Made by a program: the position numbers and the translations under genes. The notes beneath the pieces were generated by a model. That model ran no database searches. It saw only the letters and a program-made list of their open reading frames with translations, and was not told the DNA's origin. From Oscillospiraceae bacterium (GTDB lineage: Bacteria; Bacillota; Clostridia; UMGS1840; HGM11507): 64,000 bases of DNA. Below are positions 51,832-61,013 of the stretch, one piece after another (the stretch's first letter is position 1; each line of letters starts with the position of its first letter). The stretch spans positions 1 through 64,000 of the forward strand of contig SVKJ01000004.1 in NCBI GenBank assembly GCA_015068525.1. Reading direction: 5' to 3'.

Positions 51832-52923
51832 TTATCTATATTCCCTTGTAATATTAGAATTTGCAAGAAGAGGATTTATATTTAAAGTTACCTTGTCAAG
51901 AGGCTTAACATTTCCGCCTGTTACATCTGCAACAGTATTATACATACCTACTCTTCCTACAATTTTATAATTTGTTCCATTAATATTAACATAGTTTTTC
52001 TTTCCGAACGACTTTACATTATTATATACTGCACGAAGTACATCTCTTATTCTAAATGTATCCTGACTTTTTTCAGTCATAAAACCATCTTTATACCCTA
52101 CAGGAATAATGGCAATATCGGTTATCCCTTTTGTTTTATATGTATTGCCGTATCCGATATTTGAATCTGCTTTTAATGTTTTTACTGATAAAACTTCGCT
52201 TTCTAAGTACGCAATTTTTCTTAAATTAAGAGTGTTTGCAACAGGAATTCTTCCAAGAATGGCAGAACCTAATCTTACTGCATCAAGACGAGTATTTTCA
52301 AATTTCAACGCAGCCGAAGAATTTGCAATATGTTTTATTTGGAATTTAAAATCAAATGTTTCAAGATATGATATAAGGGATAAAAAGTTTTCAAATTGTT
52401 TTTTTGTTATTTTATATTTCTTTTCAAACGCACAAGAAAAGTGAGAATATATCCCCATATAATTTAAATTTTTAAGTCTTAATGCTTTAACTATTTCCTC
52501 TTTGTTATGATATGAAAAACCAAATCTTCCAAAGCCTGTATCAATTTTTATGTGAACATCTACGGTCTTTTTTAAATCTTCGCATACAGAAGAATAAAGT
52601 TCGCCATTTTCATATGAATCTAATGTTAATGTAATATTATTTTTTATAAGTTCCCTTACTTCTTCCTCTTTGGAAGATGGAGTAAGAAGAAGTATTGTTT
52701 CAGAAAGAAAACCTTCTTTTCTTAATTTCAGTGCTTCATTAACTTCGGAAACGGCGAAAAAATCTATTTTGCAATCTCTTAATAAGTTTGCCATATTAAC
52801 AAGCCCAAGGCCGTATCCGTCACCTTTTAACACTGCAATTATTTTAGTTTTCATTTCCTTTTTTAAAACGGATATATTATATCTTATATCATCTTTTGAT
52901 ACTATGATTTTCTTATTTACCAT
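51832..52923 (-). CDS. alr: Alanine racemase
   Basis: The 363-residue PLP enzyme makes D-alanine for peptidoglycan. The PLP lysine is in IIAVLKGDGYGLG, HIKIDTGFGRFGF binds substrate, NSSAAL and RLGSAILG are conserved, and the catalytic Tyr lies in IGYGNTYKTKG. The C-terminal barrel has GRVGMYNTVADVTG. It lies between holB and a FemAB-like gene, overlapping the latter by 11 bp. A different amino-acid racemase is possible but less likely. Confidence 0.88.
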   Translation of the reverse strand: MVNKKIIVSKDDIRYNISVLKKEMKTKIIAVLKGDGYGLGLVNMANLLRDCKIDFFAVSEVNEALKLRKEGFLSETILLLTPSSKEEEVRELIKNNITLTLDSYENGELYSSVCEDLKKTVDVHIKIDTGFGRFGFSYHNKEEIVKALRLKNLNYMGIYSHFSCAFEKKYKITKKQFENFLSLISYLETFDFKFQIKHIANSSAALKFENTRLDAVRLGSAILGRIPVANTLNLRKIAYLESEVLSVKTLKADSNIGYGNTYKTKGITDIAIIPVGYKDGFMTEKSQDTFRIRDVLRAVYNNVKSFGKKNYVNINGTNYKIVGRVGMYNTVADVTGGNVKPLDKVTLNINPLLANSNITREYR

Positions 52924-54130
52924 TTTTATTTCCTCTTATGACATATAGTTTTCTTCTAAGTTCCCTGAATGTCTTTTCTGCAAAATTAAACATAAAATTA
53001 AGTGGTTTATTAAATACAAGTTCAAGTTCCCCAACGAAAGTTACATAAGTTCCCCGAAATTGCTTTTTGAAATTATATATACTTTTTCCACGTGTGCCGC
53101 CGTTTTTGTTCTTTTCACTTTCTTTATCTTTTGCTTCAACTCCTCTGAAATCATAAATGTCACACTTATTATCTATTGCCCATTTCATCATTTCCCATTG
53201 AAGTTTTTCACTCGGATACTTATTTCTGAATTCATTGCCCGAAGCACCATAAAGATACCACACTTTATTTCCGTAGTATATTGCCAAAACTCCTGCTATG
53301 GCTTGTCCTTTATCAGTTGATGGTATAATTTCTTCGCCCGTTTCTTTGGCTTTTTTTATTCTCTCAAACTCTTCATGGTTATAGTATGCCATATAAAGTC
53401 TTAGAAAGTCCGGTGCAAGTACATCATACATTTTTTCAAAATATTCAAGATTTCTTACAACGAACTCGTCACGCTGACCTGTTAAGTCCATAAGATGACT
53501 GAATTTTTTCAAATCTTCCCTGTTGCCGATTTCTAATGTAACACCGTTGTTTTTATTGATTTTATTACGTGTATCAGACTTAAACATCATTCTTACAGTG
53601 TCATAGTCTTTATCTTTTATATCCTGTCTGAAAACGTGTTTCGGTTGAATGGCTTCAAATTTCTTTGACTTGTCATTTGATTTAAAGCCAAGATCTTTCA
53701 TTATTTTTAAGAATTCCTCAGATTCTTTTTTTGTTTTTTCATTTATTATATTATTTTCTTCTTCGCCCTCTTCAAGTTCTGCAGATGGGGATATTACATC
53801 AGGATCAATTTTTAAAACGAGGCTCTTATATTTTTTTGCAAGTTCTTTTGTTCCTTCTATAAGTTCACATATTGTTTCCCTGTCACATATATCGCAAACA
53901 GGGCCTCTCGGTGCATACATAATTGTATAATTAAGAACAGGCAGTTTTCTTATAAGAAGATTTAAAGTTCCTTTTATATTATCGTTTTCATCAAGTGATA
54001 TAACTGCTTCATTTATCCAGTTATCTTTAATTTTACCCCAAAGTGTCGATTGCATAAAATGCCCTTTTTTATTACTAAAAACGAACTCATCAAATTTTTT
54101 ATGTGTTTCTTTGGTTAAATAAGTTATCAT
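52913..54130 (-). CDS. FemAB-family aminoacyltransferase (peptidoglycan bridge formation)
   Basis: The 405-residue protein has the doubled GNAT-like fold of FemX/FemA enzymes, which use aminoacyl-tRNA to add bridge residues to the lipid II lysine or diaminopimelate. FMQSTLWGKIKDNW, YAPRGPVCDI and IYDFRGVEAKDKES with FKKQFRGTYVTFVGELEL are recognisable. KSDTRNKINKNNG is the conserved central motif. It overlaps alr by 11 bp, and cell-wall genes murT-gatD lie a few kb downstream. The amino acid added is unknown. Confidence 0.88.
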   Translation of the reverse strand: MITYLTKETHKKFDEFVFSNKKGHFMQSTLWGKIKDNWINEAVISLDENDNIKGTLNLLIRKLPVLNYTIMYAPRGPVCDICDRETICELIEGTKELAKKYKSLVLKIDPDVISPSAELEEGEEENNIINEKTKKESEEFLKIMKDLGFKSNDKSKKFEAIQPKHVFRQDIKDKDYDTVRMMFKSDTRNKINKNNGVTLEIGNREDLKKFSHLMDLTGQRDEFVVRNLEYFEKMYDVLAPDFLRLYMAYYNHEEFERIKKAKETGEEIIPSTDKGQAIAGVLAIYYGNKVWYLYGASGNEFRNKYPSEKLQWEMMKWAIDNKCDIYDFRGVEAKDKESEKNKNGGTRGKSIYNFKKQFRGTYVTFVGELELVFNKPLNFMFNFAEKTFRELRRKLYVIRGNKNGK

Positions 54131-54132
54131 AG

Positions 54133-55719
54133 TTAAACTCCTATATTGATTTCATAAGTATTTTCATCCCAATTTACTGTAAATCCAAGATTTTCAGAAA
54201 ATGCACGAAGTGGTATATATGTTCTGTCATCTATAATCTTAGGAGATACATCAATTGTACTTTCAACACCATTAACAGTTATGATATTTCTTCCCTCTGT
54301 CATAGAAATTACTTTATCATCTTTTTTAACAGTTGCAGTACTAGTACTATCATCCCATAAAACCTCTGCTCCCAGTTTTTCAAAAACTGCTCTTAACGGA
54401 ACTAATGTTCTTTGGTTTTCAATAAATGGATATGCATCGTAAAACTGTACTTTTTCTTGGTTTAAATATATTTTTGGATGAACAAGAGGATTTACTGCTA
54501 TTTTAAATTTCATACTGTCAAAATCTCTCATTGCAAAAAATCCGTTATGCGAAAAGTCATAGTCAATCTGACCGTTTAATTTCATTAACTGTTTTCCGTT
54601 ATAGTCAAAAAGAAAATTCTCTGTTTCGCTTCTTGCATAAATGATACCTTCGCCTAAATCAAGAACTGATTGATATATCGGTTCAATAACTGTATTCCCA
54701 TTCATATCAAGACAACCAATAAGAGCATAGGCATCAATTTCAGGATGTGGTACTCTAAGATACATAAAATTTTTATCGTCATTAGAAATAGTATACAAAG
54801 ACGCTCCCTCAGGTGCCTGATAAATAAGTTCGTTATTTAAATTATATATGCCGTTGTTATAAACAAAACGGTTATTATATAACTCTATCCCGTAGCACCA
54901 TGTCCAAGGAATAACAGTGTTTTTATTTTTATCAACTACTGAACATCTTCCATATTCGGAATTTAAGAAGATGTAATCGGCTACAGGAGCAAATCCGTCA
55001 TTATCGCATTTAAAAATATTACCGTCTTTATCAATTAAAACAGAATCTCCTACACCGTTTCCTGCAGACGCATAACCTCTGTCCTTTTGGAAATATGATG
55101 CTATCCAGTAAGAATCAGGAGGTAGAATTTCTTCTCCTGTTTCTTTTATAAATCCGTATTTCCCGTTAGTATATGTTCCGTAATCGCTTAAAATCCCATC
55201 TGCGCATATCATTGCAATTCCCTGATGGAAACCGTAAGCGTACTCATATTTATGCGGAATAACTGTTGTACCGTAGGAATTGATATACCCAAACTTTTTA
55301 TTGATGCTTACAGGAATTAAATCAGAAGACCCATCTCCTGCACTTGGAAAACCTGTTAAGTGGCTAAGATAGCCAATCTGTGTTATATGGCTTTTTTCAT
55401 GGGTATCGGAAAAAGCATCATAAATAAACTCTGTTACCTGCTCCCCTTTATTGTTAATAAAACCGATATAACCATTATCGCCTAAAACTGCAACAAGACC
55501 GTTAGGTGTTATTCTTTTTTGATTTTCGGTAAAAGGAGTAACTATCTGGCAATATTTATTTATAACAGCAGACCCTTTTTCGTTATATACAAGTCCGATA
55601 TCTTTCCCAATATCTATAATTGAATAAACTTGGTCACTTGCCCATTCAAGTTCCATTGAAAAAACAGGTAAAGATAAAAACAATGTCAATGCACATATTA
55701 ATAAAACAAAACGTTTCAT
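54133..55719 (-). CDS. Exported WG-repeat protein with C-terminal copper-amine-oxidase-like (stalk) domain
   Basis: From ATG 55719 after GGAGGAA the 528-residue product has a signal peptide (FVLLICALTLFLSLPVFS). WG-type repeats follow, such as DNGYIGFINNKGEQVTEFIY, NKKFGYINSYGTTVIP and NGKYGFIKETGEEIL. The last about 110 residues are a copper amine oxidase N1-like domain with RTLVPLRAVFEKLGAEVLWD and RTYIPLRAFSENLGFTVNWD. Such proteins are common on clostridial surfaces and of unknown role. It ends 3 bp from the FemAB gene. Confidence 0.85.
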   Translation of the reverse strand: MKRFVLLICALTLFLSLPVFSMELEWASDQVYSIIDIGKDIGLVYNEKGSAVINKYCQIVTPFTENQKRITPNGLVAVLGDNGYIGFINNKGEQVTEFIYDAFSDTHEKSHITQIGYLSHLTGFPSAGDGSSDLIPVSINKKFGYINSYGTTVIPHKYEYAYGFHQGIAMICADGILSDYGTYTNGKYGFIKETGEEILPPDSYWIASYFQKDRGYASAGNGVGDSVLIDKDGNIFKCDNDGFAPVADYIFLNSEYGRCSVVDKNKNTVIPWTWCYGIELYNNRFVYNNGIYNLNNELIYQAPEGASLYTISNDDKNFMYLRVPHPEIDAYALIGCLDMNGNTVIEPIYQSVLDLGEGIIYARSETENFLFDYNGKQLMKLNGQIDYDFSHNGFFAMRDFDSMKFKIAVNPLVHPKIYLNQEKVQFYDAYPFIENQRTLVPLRAVFEKLGAEVLWDDSTSTATVKKDDKVISMTEGRNIITVNGVESTIDVSPKIIDDRTYIPLRAFSENLGFTVNWDENTYEINIGV

Positions 55720-55892
55720 TTTTTTCCTCCAACAACAAAATAATATCATTTTCTTGCTAACTAAATTGTCTATCATTATATTAGTAACTATGTCTAACAA
55801 ATAACTCATTTCTTTTTATAAAGATTTAAAATCTAAAACAAATGTATATTTTTTATATCCGATGCCAACGCCACTCATTATAAAAAATCAAA

Positions 55893-57053
55893 TCACCTAA
55901 ACTCAAATAATTTTCTTGCTACCACTTTAATAACATCCACATTAACAGCATTTCCAAATTGTTTGTAGGCTTGATGAAGATCGGAATCTGGTATGAATGA
56001 ATTTGGAAAACTTTGAAGTCTTGCAACTTCTCTAACAGTTAACCTTCGTTTATAACGTCCAATAATTGGAATTTGAACTATAGCTACAAGAGCTGGAAAC
56101 GTACAATCAGTTTTTACTCTAATGCCTGACGGTCGGAACTGTATTACTCCATCCCACAAAGAGTTAATTTTATCTCCAGCTTGCCATTCCAATTTTTTTT
56201 GAGTGGGAGTAAATAATTCTAAATTATTGTATTTTTGTAACCATTTATCTATAAATCTTTTATTATTATCATAAAGTTTTTTGTTTTTTCTAATAAACTC
56301 CTTCTTCCAAATCGGGAAGTTTTCCTCTTCGTCCTTATCCCTAAAATATTCTGCCCATATAGGAAATCCTATAATATTTTCGGAAATTCCATTATAAAAC
56401 TCATTCCAAGCATTCAATACATATTCTTCTTTTTCGTTAATGTAATACTTTTTGTCTACTCTTTGCTTTTCAAGTATACTATAAATTGAGTTGTCCTCTT
56501 TTGATTTCAAATTATCGAATGTAATTACTAAATCTTTATTAGAATTTTTTGGATCGTAAACCCCAAGAATAACTACTCTCTCTCTCAATTGTGGAACACC
56601 TAATTGATGGGGACTTATAATTATTGGACGTGGTGTTAATCTATACCCAAGATCGTTTAAACTTCTATAAATTGTATTCCATGTATTACCATTATCATGC
56701 GATACTAGATTTCTAACATTTTCAAGTATTATATACTTGGTTTTATGATACTTAAGTATTCGTTCAATTTCAAAAAACAATGTCCCTCTAGTATCGCTCA
56801 TTCCTTTCTGAAACCCAGCTTTGGAAAATGTTTGGCAAGGGAACCCCGCGCAAAGTACATCGTGCTTGGGAATATCCGTTGCATCAACTTGCCTTATATC
56901 ATAATCTGCATTTATGCCATAATTTTTGTAATAGGTTTTTATACAATGAGGATCTATTTCAGAAGCAAATACACATCTCCCACCAAGTTGTTCCATTGCT
57001 TGATGAAAGCCCCCAATCCCCGAAAATAAGTCAATAAATTTAAATTCTTTCAT
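55893..57053 (-). CDS. DNA cytosine-5 methyltransferase (first of two)
   Basis: This 386-residue enzyme shows the ordered C5-methylase motifs: I FSGIGGFHQAMEQLGG, IV with the catalytic Cys in AGFPCQTFSKAG, VI LENVRNLV, VIII QLRERVVILG, and the C-terminal RRLTVREVARLQSFP with QFGNAVNV. The central target-recognition region (about 190-310) differs from the other methylase nearby. GGGGTGAT precedes ATG 57053, 47 bp after the nuclease gene. The target sequence cannot be read from the protein. Confidence 0.94.
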   Translation of the reverse strand: MKEFKFIDLFSGIGGFHQAMEQLGGRCVFASEIDPHCIKTYYKNYGINADYDIRQVDATDIPKHDVLCAGFPCQTFSKAGFQKGMSDTRGTLFFEIERILKYHKTKYIILENVRNLVSHDNGNTWNTIYRSLNDLGYRLTPRPIIISPHQLGVPQLRERVVILGVYDPKNSNKDLVITFDNLKSKEDNSIYSILEKQRVDKKYYINEKEEYVLNAWNEFYNGISENIIGFPIWAEYFRDKDEEENFPIWKKEFIRKNKKLYDNNKRFIDKWLQKYNNLELFTPTQKKLEWQAGDKINSLWDGVIQFRPSGIRVKTDCTFPALVAIVQIPIIGRYKRRLTVREVARLQSFPNSFIPDSDLHQAYKQFGNAVNVDVIKVVARKLFEFR

Positions 57054-57100
57054 TCAATCACCCCAAACAATTATCCAATAAATATTAGTAACTTTTTATT

Positions 57101-58273
57101 TCAAAAATTTATTTGATGGATTAAAAAGTTACTGATATTCTGCTTTTTTATAGATATTTTCGGTGCACGAGGACTACCATCACTGTTATGTCCCTGTTTA
57201 AAAACATCTAAATATTGACTATTAAATCTATTAATTTCCAATATTAAATACGAAGTTAATTCCACTGAATTTTTCATTTTGCTAGCATAACTCATCAGAT
57301 TTGATTTCTTAAGCAAAGTATTCCAGAACATTGTAACTTCATACTCATGGTTCTTATCTTTTTCGGTGTCATGGTTACATACTATATAATAAACACTGGA
57401 ATCACTTATAATAGACATAATGGTATCCCAGTCATTTCCTTGAATTCCAGGAGAATCATTGCTATGTGCTTTTAGATCACCATAGTTTCCGGTTTGTGGA
57501 AAAAATAAATCTAAATCAATTTCTCCTTTCTTTTTATTTTGTGTATATTGAATAATATCTTCAACATGATATTTTTTTATATACTTAGCAAGATTATACT
57601 CCAAGTAAAACCCTGGCCATTCAGGTTGTAAAGCGTTATTAAAATGCTCTGCAACCATTTCTTTGTAAGAATTAACACCATGCCAAGATTTTGATAATTT
57701 TGCAAAAAAATCATCAAGTACCGCAATAAAATCTAATCTAAGATCAATACCGGTATCAAATTTACTTTGTAAGAATTTCTCAACATTCTCAGTATTGACA
57801 ACCGTGATTATATTTTTATTTATATCTTTTTTTTGAAAAATGCCAAATAATAGACCATTTTTTAAATCAATTGTATAAACATGAGCAGAGGAATTATGTG
57901 CTTTTCTACTTGCATATTTTTCAACATCAAAATCAACGAAAAGTATTGTTTGTTTATATTTATAAACTCCTATCAATAATGTATGTATCCCCTGTTTTTT
58001 GTTTTTTACATATACTTCCTTAAAATTATCGCCTATTTGAATTCGTTTTTTAAAGTAAGGATGAGGAGTTCCTAAATAACTTACATTTTTGAAATATATA
58101 CAATAATGTTCTTTATCATATTCACCATATAAACAACCATCTTTAAGTTCTACTTTCGGAAAATATTTTTTTAATATATGCACTAATTCTTTAGAAGATA
58201 ATATTTCACCATAATCTTCTACTACTTCATATTTCTCATTTACTTGTTCAACTTTAATATTACTATAATACAT
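57101..58273 (-). CDS. Probable type II restriction endonuclease
   Basis: The 390-residue protein sits between two cytosine methylases and overlaps the upstream one by 11 bp. I do not recognise its family. Residues about 225-268 look like a PD-(D/E)xK core: Glu225 in FYLEYNLAK, Asp253 and Asp255 in KGEIDLDLFF, and Asp266-x-Lys268 in YGDLKAHSND. The rest has many Lys and aromatic residues. The nuclease call is inferred from position plus this motif. ATG 58273 is preceded by GGAG. Confidence 0.68.
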   Translation of the reverse strand: MYYSNIKVEQVNEKYEVVEDYGEILSSKELVHILKKYFPKVELKDGCLYGEYDKEHYCIYFKNVSYLGTPHPYFKKRIQIGDNFKEVYVKNKKQGIHTLLIGVYKYKQTILFVDFDVEKYASRKAHNSSAHVYTIDLKNGLLFGIFQKKDINKNIITVVNTENVEKFLQSKFDTGIDLRLDFIAVLDDFFAKLSKSWHGVNSYKEMVAEHFNNALQPEWPGFYLEYNLAKYIKKYHVEDIIQYTQNKKKGEIDLDLFFPQTGNYGDLKAHSNDSPGIQGNDWDTIMSIISDSSVYYIVCNHDTEKDKNHEYEVTMFWNTLLKKSNLMSYASKMKNSVELTSYLILEINRFNSQYLDVFKQGHNSDGSPRAPKISIKKQNISNFLIHQINF

Positions 58274-59234
58274 CTTCTTTCTCCATTATCAACCTAATTT
58301 GTTTGGCAATTCTTTGTATAACAGTTACACAAACTGAATTTCCAACTTGTTTATATGCCTCCTGTAATGTGGTTCCTTTTGGAAAAGTAAAATCATTTGG
58401 AAAACACTGAAATTCGAGACATTCCCTTACAGTTAATTTTCGATATCCATATTCGTCTATAATAATGGGAACTCTATCAGTTCTAGTACCCATTGAAGCA
58501 GTCAGTGTTGGGCATGATTGGTTTTTAGCTATATGAATACCGGAATCATGAACTCTATATATAGAATCTATACGTTTGACTTTACTAGTCATATAATTCC
58601 ATATTTTATCTTCTGAATTATAATAATAAACATCTTTCTGCCGAACATTTCTTTTAATAATATCAAAAATACTGATTTTTAATTCTACAGGTTCCGGAAA
58701 AGCAAACTTTTCACACAAGTAATCATTTTTGAAAGCAACTACATAAGTACGGTTTCTTGTTTGTGGAGTATTTCCATACTCATTGGATGGCATATTTTTA
58801 TATTTTACAACATAACCTAATTCCGACAGCGCATTATACATAATAATAAAGGTTTGACCATTATCATGATCAATAAGATTCGCTACGTTTTCCAAAAAAA
58901 TTATTTTAGGCATCACACATTTTGCCACATCAATTATTTGAAAAAACAAATTTCCTCTCTTATCCTGGAATCCTTTGTGTGGTCCTGCCACCGAGAAGGG
59001 TTGACAAGGAAACCCCGCTGTGAGGACATCGAAATAAGGTATCGTTTTCTTATCTATACAGCAAATATCACCTTCCACTAAATACGAATTACCAAAATAA
59101 TTCCGATATGTTCTACAAGCAGAAGAATCTTTTTCATTTGCCCACACGATATCAAATCCTGCCTGTTTGAACCCAAGACAAATACCACCAATTCCAGCAA
59201 ACATACTACCAACTGTAATTTTACTCTTAATCAT
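58263..59234 (-). CDS. DNA cytosine-5 methyltransferase (second)
   Basis: A 323-residue C5-methylase with motifs I MFAGIGGICLGFKQAG, IV AGFPCQPFSVAGPHKG, VI LENVANLID, VIII QTRNRTYVV, and late RKLTVRECLEFQCFP with QVGNSVCV. ATG 59234 follows CAGGAG by 6 bp and is preferred over the upstream TTG at 59249. It is the first gene of the locus and overlaps the nuclease gene, so self-protection would be made before the nuclease. Confidence 0.93.
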   Translation of the reverse strand: MIKSKITVGSMFAGIGGICLGFKQAGFDIVWANEKDSSACRTYRNYFGNSYLVEGDICCIDKKTIPYFDVLTAGFPCQPFSVAGPHKGFQDKRGNLFFQIIDVAKCVMPKIIFLENVANLIDHDNGQTFIIMYNALSELGYVVKYKNMPSNEYGNTPQTRNRTYVVAFKNDYLCEKFAFPEPVELKISIFDIIKRNVRQKDVYYYNSEDKIWNYMTSKVKRIDSIYRVHDSGIHIAKNQSCPTLTASMGTRTDRVPIIIDEYGYRKLTVRECLEFQCFPNDFTFPKGTTLQEAYKQVGNSVCVTVIQRIAKQIRLIMEKEDVL

Positions 59235-59258
59235 ATATTTCTCCTGCAAAATTATACT

Positions 59259-59287
59259 ATAATAAATCTTGTTTATACTTGTGTCAA
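59259..59287 (-). promoter_or_regulatory. Promoter of the restriction-modification operon
   Basis: A perfect TTGACA (59282-59287) and TATTAT (59259-59264) are 17 bp apart on the minus strand, 25 bp before the first methylase start. No controller (C-box) palindrome was seen. The rest of 59288-59528 shows no gene. Confidence 0.65.
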
Positions 59288-59528
59288 AACTTAAATGAAA
59301 AATGACAGTTAAATTTTGAACTTAAAGCCTACTCTAAACAATTCTATCTTCGATAAAATCATTATTCCACCAGTAAAAACGTTTGATGGCAAAGAGATTT
59401 TTACGCAGTCATCAATGACTCATAAGCAAAAAACATTTTACTTATTGTAGAATACAACTAGAAATGAAACTCCACCGAGATTATTATAACACAAAAAAAC
59501 TAAGCAGTCAATTTTTACTTAATATTAT

Positions 59529-60011
59529 TTACTCTGCTCTTCCTCCTTCAATGTGTATAAAATATGCCTTATAATAGTTATAGGTTGAAAGCGGACGGTT
59601 ATAAGCATTAAAGCTGTGTGTTGTAACCAAAATCTGAGGCTCTGTTTTAGTTATCATTAAAGAGTGATATATTCTTCCCTCCTCATTTTCAAACTGAACG
59701 ATATCTCCCAAATTTACATTATAAGAATCAGTAAGTGTTCCATAAGGACCAACTGATTCATTATTTAGTAAAAAACGATTAAGATACTGCGCCGCTGTCC
59801 AGGAAGGACTTCGGTCAGAAGATGTTATATAGTACCAGCCGTAATCCTTAGTATAATTCATAATACCAATTCCAGCATAAATACACTGGGACACAAAATT
59901 AGTGCAGTCCCCTCCAATATCAGAAAAATCATAATACTTTGGATTTCTTTCATAAGCCCACTTTTTAGCATAGGAAACTGCCAGACGCCTGTCATAAATT
60001 ATTTCACGCAT
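59529..60011 (-). CDS. Amidase-domain (CHAP-like cysteine peptidase) protein
   Basis: The 160-residue protein matches the putative amidase domain (Amidase_6): catalytic Cys in GGDCTNFVSQCIYAGIG, SWTAAQYLNRFL, and His in GRIYHSLMITKTE. It begins YDRRLAVSYAKKWAYERNP. There is no signal peptide, so it is either cytoplasmic or exported by another route; related domains are found on Bacillus and Clostridium spore or wall proteins. It is divergent from the membrane protein at 60111. Confidence 0.82.
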   Translation of the reverse strand: MREIIYDRRLAVSYAKKWAYERNPKYYDFSDIGGDCTNFVSQCIYAGIGIMNYTKDYGWYYITSSDRSPSWTAAQYLNRFLLNNESVGPYGTLTDSYNVNLGDIVQFENEEGRIYHSLMITKTEPQILVTTHSFNAYNRPLSTYNYYKAYFIHIEGGRAE

Positions 60012-60066
60012 ACATTTATTCCCCCTTACTTTATTTTATGCATTTAAAGATAAATGGGAGTAATAC

Positions 60067-60095
60067 TTGAAAATATATTATCCATTTGCTAAAAT
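60067..60095 (+). promoter_or_regulatory. Promoter of the unknown membrane-protein gene
   Basis: TTGAAA (60067-60072) and TAAAAT (60090-60095) are 17 bp apart, 15 bp before ATG 60111. Confidence 0.5.
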
Positions 60096-60110
60096 AATAT
60101 TGGTGATATT

Positions 60111-61013
60111 ATGAGTAAGTATTATTTTATTATAAATGTTATTTCTTATCTATTTATGTTTATTTTATTTTTCTTTTCGGTAAGTTATAAAAAAGTTATA
60201 TTTATGGTAAACTTTACAAACGAAAGTTTATCAGCAAATCTTTTAATTAAAAATTTCAGGAATTTTCTTTTTAATGTAACAGCATTCTTTTTTTCTTTGA
60301 GTCTTATTTTTAATAATTTTTTATATTTCGGATTAATGAATTTTTTATATTTTTTAATAATAATATTTAAATATTTTACCTGCTGCAACGAAATGAAAAA
60401 AATAGTTTTTTCAAATTCAGACTTAACAAAAAGCAGTGACCGTTTCTTATATTTAGATTATTTTAGTTTAAGTTTAAGTTTCTTTCTTACACTATATAAT
60501 TTTTACATTATTTTTGACAAAAGATTAAGCGAAGATATTTTATTTTTAAAAACTTTATATATTATTCCATTAACACTATTTTACTTAAATCTTTTTGTTC
60601 TTTTTACAATAAAACTTATAAATTCAGGTTCAGATTTTAATGTAAAAGAAGTCAAAAAACATATTATAAATCTGCTGATAATTATAAGTTATACTGTAAG
60701 TTTTTCTTTCATAATTTACTCTCAGTACGCTGTAAAGTCAGTTGACTTCACAGCGTTAGTAAATTGCTTTATGGCAACTGTTTTGTCTTTAATTTATATT
60801 ATAATGTACTTAAGATACATAAAAGAAATAAATAAAAAGTTTGAATTTAATGTTTTAAGAGAAAAAGTAACAAACGGAAAGGTTATTGAAATTAATTTAA
60901 CCGGTACAAAACTTTTTATAAACTTTAAAAATAAAAAATCCTATCTCTTACTGACAGGATTTATATTATTTATTTTAAGTTATATCTGGCTTGTGTATTT
61001 ACTTACTATATAG
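60111..61013 (+). CDS. Polytopic membrane protein, unknown function
   Basis: The 300-residue protein is rich in Phe, Ile and Leu and has about eight TM helices, around residues 5-27, 50-72, 75-92, 113-133, 145-167, 187-205, 212-236 and 279-298. No conserved family motif is recognised. GGTGAT precedes ATG 60111. Its 3' end overlaps the convergent gatD by 34 bp, so antisense interference is possible. Confidence 0.65.
   Translation: MSKYYFIINVISYLFMFILFFFSVSYKKVIFMVNFTNESLSANLLIKNFRNFLFNVTAFFFSLSLIFNNFLYFGLMNFLYFLIIIFKYFTCCNEMKKIVFSNSDLTKSSDRFLYLDYFSLSLSFFLTLYNFYIIFDKRLSEDILFLKTLYIIPLTLFYLNLFVLFTIKLINSGSDFNVKEVKKHIINLLIIISYTVSFSFIIYSQYAVKSVDFTALVNCFMATVLSLIYIIMYLRYIKEINKKFEFNVLREKVTNGKVIEINLTGTKLFINFKNKKSYLLLTGFILFILSYIWLVYLLTI

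Noticed and set aside
59288..59528. Possible small controller gene for the restriction-modification locus
   Set aside because: No ORF with a helix-turn-helix or ribosome-binding site was found in this stretch on either strand.
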